Source of the DNA: Acidobacteriota bacterium
GTDB taxonomy: Bacteria > Acidobacteriota > Terriglobia > Terriglobales > Acidobacteriaceae
Direction: 5' to 3'
Assembly (NCBI GenBank): GCA_021811745.1
Contig: JAJZNH010000966.1
Coordinates: 1-6,969, forward strand
DNA length: 6,969 nucleotides
Shown: positions 5,945 to 6,969 of the stretch, piece after piece
Layout of the letters: each line of letters begins with the position of its first letter
Position numbering within the stretch: position 1 is the first letter of the stretch
Program-made: the position numbers and the translations under genes
The notes under the pieces: model-generated
Told to the model about the DNA's origin: nothing
What the model saw: only the letters and a program-made list of their open reading frames with translations
The model's database searches: none

Positions 5945-6361
5945 ATGACGCCGAAACCCCGCTACACGGAAGAGCACGCCAAGGCCGGACTCGACTATCC
6001 CTTTCCCGCCATTGAAACCTGGCCCAACCAGTTTCCCGGCTACGAGATCCGGATCGACGATCCGGAGTTGACTTCGGTGTGTCCCAGGACCGGGCTGCCG
6101 GACTTCGGCGTGCTCACTATCCGCTACATGCCGCGTGCTCGCTGCCTGGAGTTGAAGTCGTTGAAGGAGTACCTGTTCAGTTACCGGAACCTGGGTATTT
6201 TTCAGGAGAACATCGTGAATCAGGTTCTGGAGGACGTGGTGAAGGCGTGTCATCCTGAGTGGGCCGTGGTGCGAGGCGAGTTTCGTCCTCGCGGCGGCAT
6301 CGGCACGACCGTCGAGGCCCGCTGGCCGCGTCCGGCGAAGGAAGCACGCCGCAAACGATAG
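5945..6361 (+). CDS. queF: NADPH-dependent 7-cyano-7-deazaguanine reductase, type I QueF
   Basis: QueF reduces the nitrile preQ0 to the amine preQ1 with two NADPH, the last free-base step before TGT inserts preQ1 at position 34 of GUN-anticodon tRNAs for queuosine. It is a cytoplasmic tunnel-fold enzyme. From the ATG at 5945 the protein has 138 residues, typical of the short single-module type. Visible motifs are TSVCPRTGLPDFG (about 43-55), with the nucleophile Cys46 that forms the thioimide with preQ0 and the acid Asp53. The QueF signature ELKSLKEYLFSYRNLGIFQE follows at 69-88 plus E89, then FRPRGGI near 113-119. Where the Bacillus enzyme has His-Glu after the signature Phe, this one has Gln88-Glu89. 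An in-frame ATG at 5897 with GGGA upstream would add 16 Gly/Pro-rich residues not typical of the family, so 5945 is preferred. No other queuosine gene is in the window. It is divergent from the efflux operon and stops with TAG. Confidence 0.94.
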   Translation: MTPKPRYTEEHAKAGLDYPFPAIETWPNQFPGYEIRIDDPELTSVCPRTGLPDFGVLTIRYMPRARCLELKSLKEYLFSYRNLGIFQENIVNQVLEDVVKACHPEWAVVRGEFRPRGGIGTTVEARWPRPAKEARRKR

Positions 6362-6362
6362 A

Positions 6363-6375
6363 GAGCCGACGGCTC
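6363..6375 (+). terminator. Weak hairpin after queF
   Basis: GAGCC-GAC-GGCTC is a perfect short palindrome two bases after the queF stop. The nearest T-run is only TTTT at 6386-6389, about ten bases further on. It is a poor intrinsic terminator, so readthrough into the next gene 57 bases downstream is likely. Confidence 0.25.
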
Positions 6376-6418
6376 CGGTGTGATATTTTGATGCGAGTTG
6401 AAGCAGAGGCCGGAGGTC

Positions 6419-6898
6419 ATGAAACATTTCCCGAAGGTGTTGTTTTTTCTGGGTGTTCTGCTGCTTCTTTTCGTAGGAGTGATGAGCATTCTGTCCAGGC
6501 ATGCGGCCCCTGCGCCGCATCCGCTCCGCTCCCAGGCGCAGTTGTCGCCCAGCAATCCAGAGGAATCGGCGCCGGGGTCTTTTGCGAAGATGGGGAGCCA
6601 ACCACCGGAGCCGCGCTCACCCAGCAGGCAAGGGACGAATCCATCGTCTCAAGCGCCGCTTCAGCAGCGCGATGGAGCAGCTCCTCTGACGCCGGCGCCG
6701 GCTTCGCAGAGGGGCGGGGCGGTGCCTCCGACCGCCGTTTCCGCTATTGGTTTTTCTGAGATCATGCGGGGAATCATCACCGTAGCATTGATGGCAGCAA
6801 GCCTGTTTGTCATCCTCGCCAAGCGTTACTCTCCAGACGATAAGCGCTGGGCGTATGCGACCATAGGGACAATCCTGGGGTTTTGGCTTCCCAAATAG
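6419..6898 (+). CDS. Hypothetical membrane protein with Pro/Ser/Gln-rich linker
   Basis: I do not recognise a named family. From the ATG at 6419 there are 159 residues. AGAGG nine bases upstream and GGAGG two bases upstream support this start over an in-frame TTG at 6398. Residues 7-25 form an uncleaved-looking membrane helix (VLFFLGVLLLLFVGVMSIL). Residues 28-110 are a disordered linker rich in Pro, Ser, Gln and Ala. Residues about 113-134 form a second helix (IMRGIITVALMAASLFVIL). A charged turn KRYSPDDKR then leads to a third, short hydrophobic stretch, WAYATIGTILGFWL, four residues from the end. The C-terminal third looks the most conserved, to judge from its composition, and vaguely recalls small holin-like or two-helix membrane proteins; that is impression, not evidence. 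It lies 57 bases behind queF on the same strand and may be co-transcribed, but nothing links it to queuosine synthesis. Confidence 0.7.
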   Translation: MKHFPKVLFFLGVLLLLFVGVMSILSRHAAPAPHPLRSQAQLSPSNPEESAPGSFAKMGSQPPEPRSPSRQGTNPSSQAPLQQRDGAAPLTPAPASQRGGAVPPTAVSAIGFSEIMRGIITVALMAASLFVILAKRYSPDDKRWAYATIGTILGFWLPK

Positions 6899-6969
6899 CC
6901 GACTGCCTGAGTGCGAACTTCCTTGCCTGCTGCGCGTCAGATTCATCGCTCCCGCATCAGCCCCGCGCT
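6899..6969. other. Downstream edge, no feature seen
   Basis: The last 71 bases after the membrane-protein stop show no start codon with a ribosome site, no strong hairpin and no T-run. Nothing further can be supported here. Confidence 0.5.

Noticed and set aside
5840..6601. 253-codon minus-strand frame opposite queF and the membrane protein
   Set aside because: It is antisense to the strongly supported queF, has Arg/His-rich composition and shows no family motif.
6259..6759. 166-codon plus-strand frame overlapping queF and the membrane protein
   Set aside because: It overlaps two better-supported genes, has no ribosome site and lacks coherent features.

Overview
The window is GC-rich bacterial DNA with the look of a soil or sediment Acidobacteriota genome (moderate confidence). 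The reasons are a large secreted protein with P-domain-like and Ig-like repeats, a short type I QueF, an adaptor/TolC pair, and a decayed IS5-family transposase. This placement rests on recollection of family sequences, not on a search.

Layout. Positions 1-1438 (minus) hold the first 479 codons of a secreted protein that runs off the left edge: a signal peptide, a P-domain-like beta module, a bacterial Ig-like domain, and the start of a second P-domain-like module. Positions 1439-2724 contain no intact gene. Within them lies a frameshifted, internally truncated IS5-family transposase remnant (about 2063-2320, minus), plus several good hairpins and one 37-codon frame of unknown status. Positions 2725-2928 are a self-contained tRNA-Arg(ACG) unit on the minus strand, with a promoter, a leader hairpin, the tRNA with an encoded CCA, and a strong intrinsic terminator.

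Positions 3020-5835 (minus) are a two-gene efflux operon. It encodes a membrane-anchored HlyD-type periplasmic adaptor followed by a TolC-family outer-membrane factor. No inner-membrane pump is visible beside them, so the pair would need a pump encoded elsewhere. A 109-bp divergent promoter region separates this operon from queF (5945-6361, plus), the last enzyme of preQ1 synthesis for queuosine tRNA modification. queF is followed after 57 bp by an unrecognised small membrane protein with a Pro/Ser/Gln-rich linker (6419-6898, plus).

No clear new multi-gene system is present. The points most worth a second look are the pump-less adaptor/TolC operon, the decayed region between the secreted-protein gene and the tRNA (including a short stretch resembling the tRNA 3' end), the uncertain start and small overlapping upstream frame of the TolC gene, and a possible leaderless start for queF.
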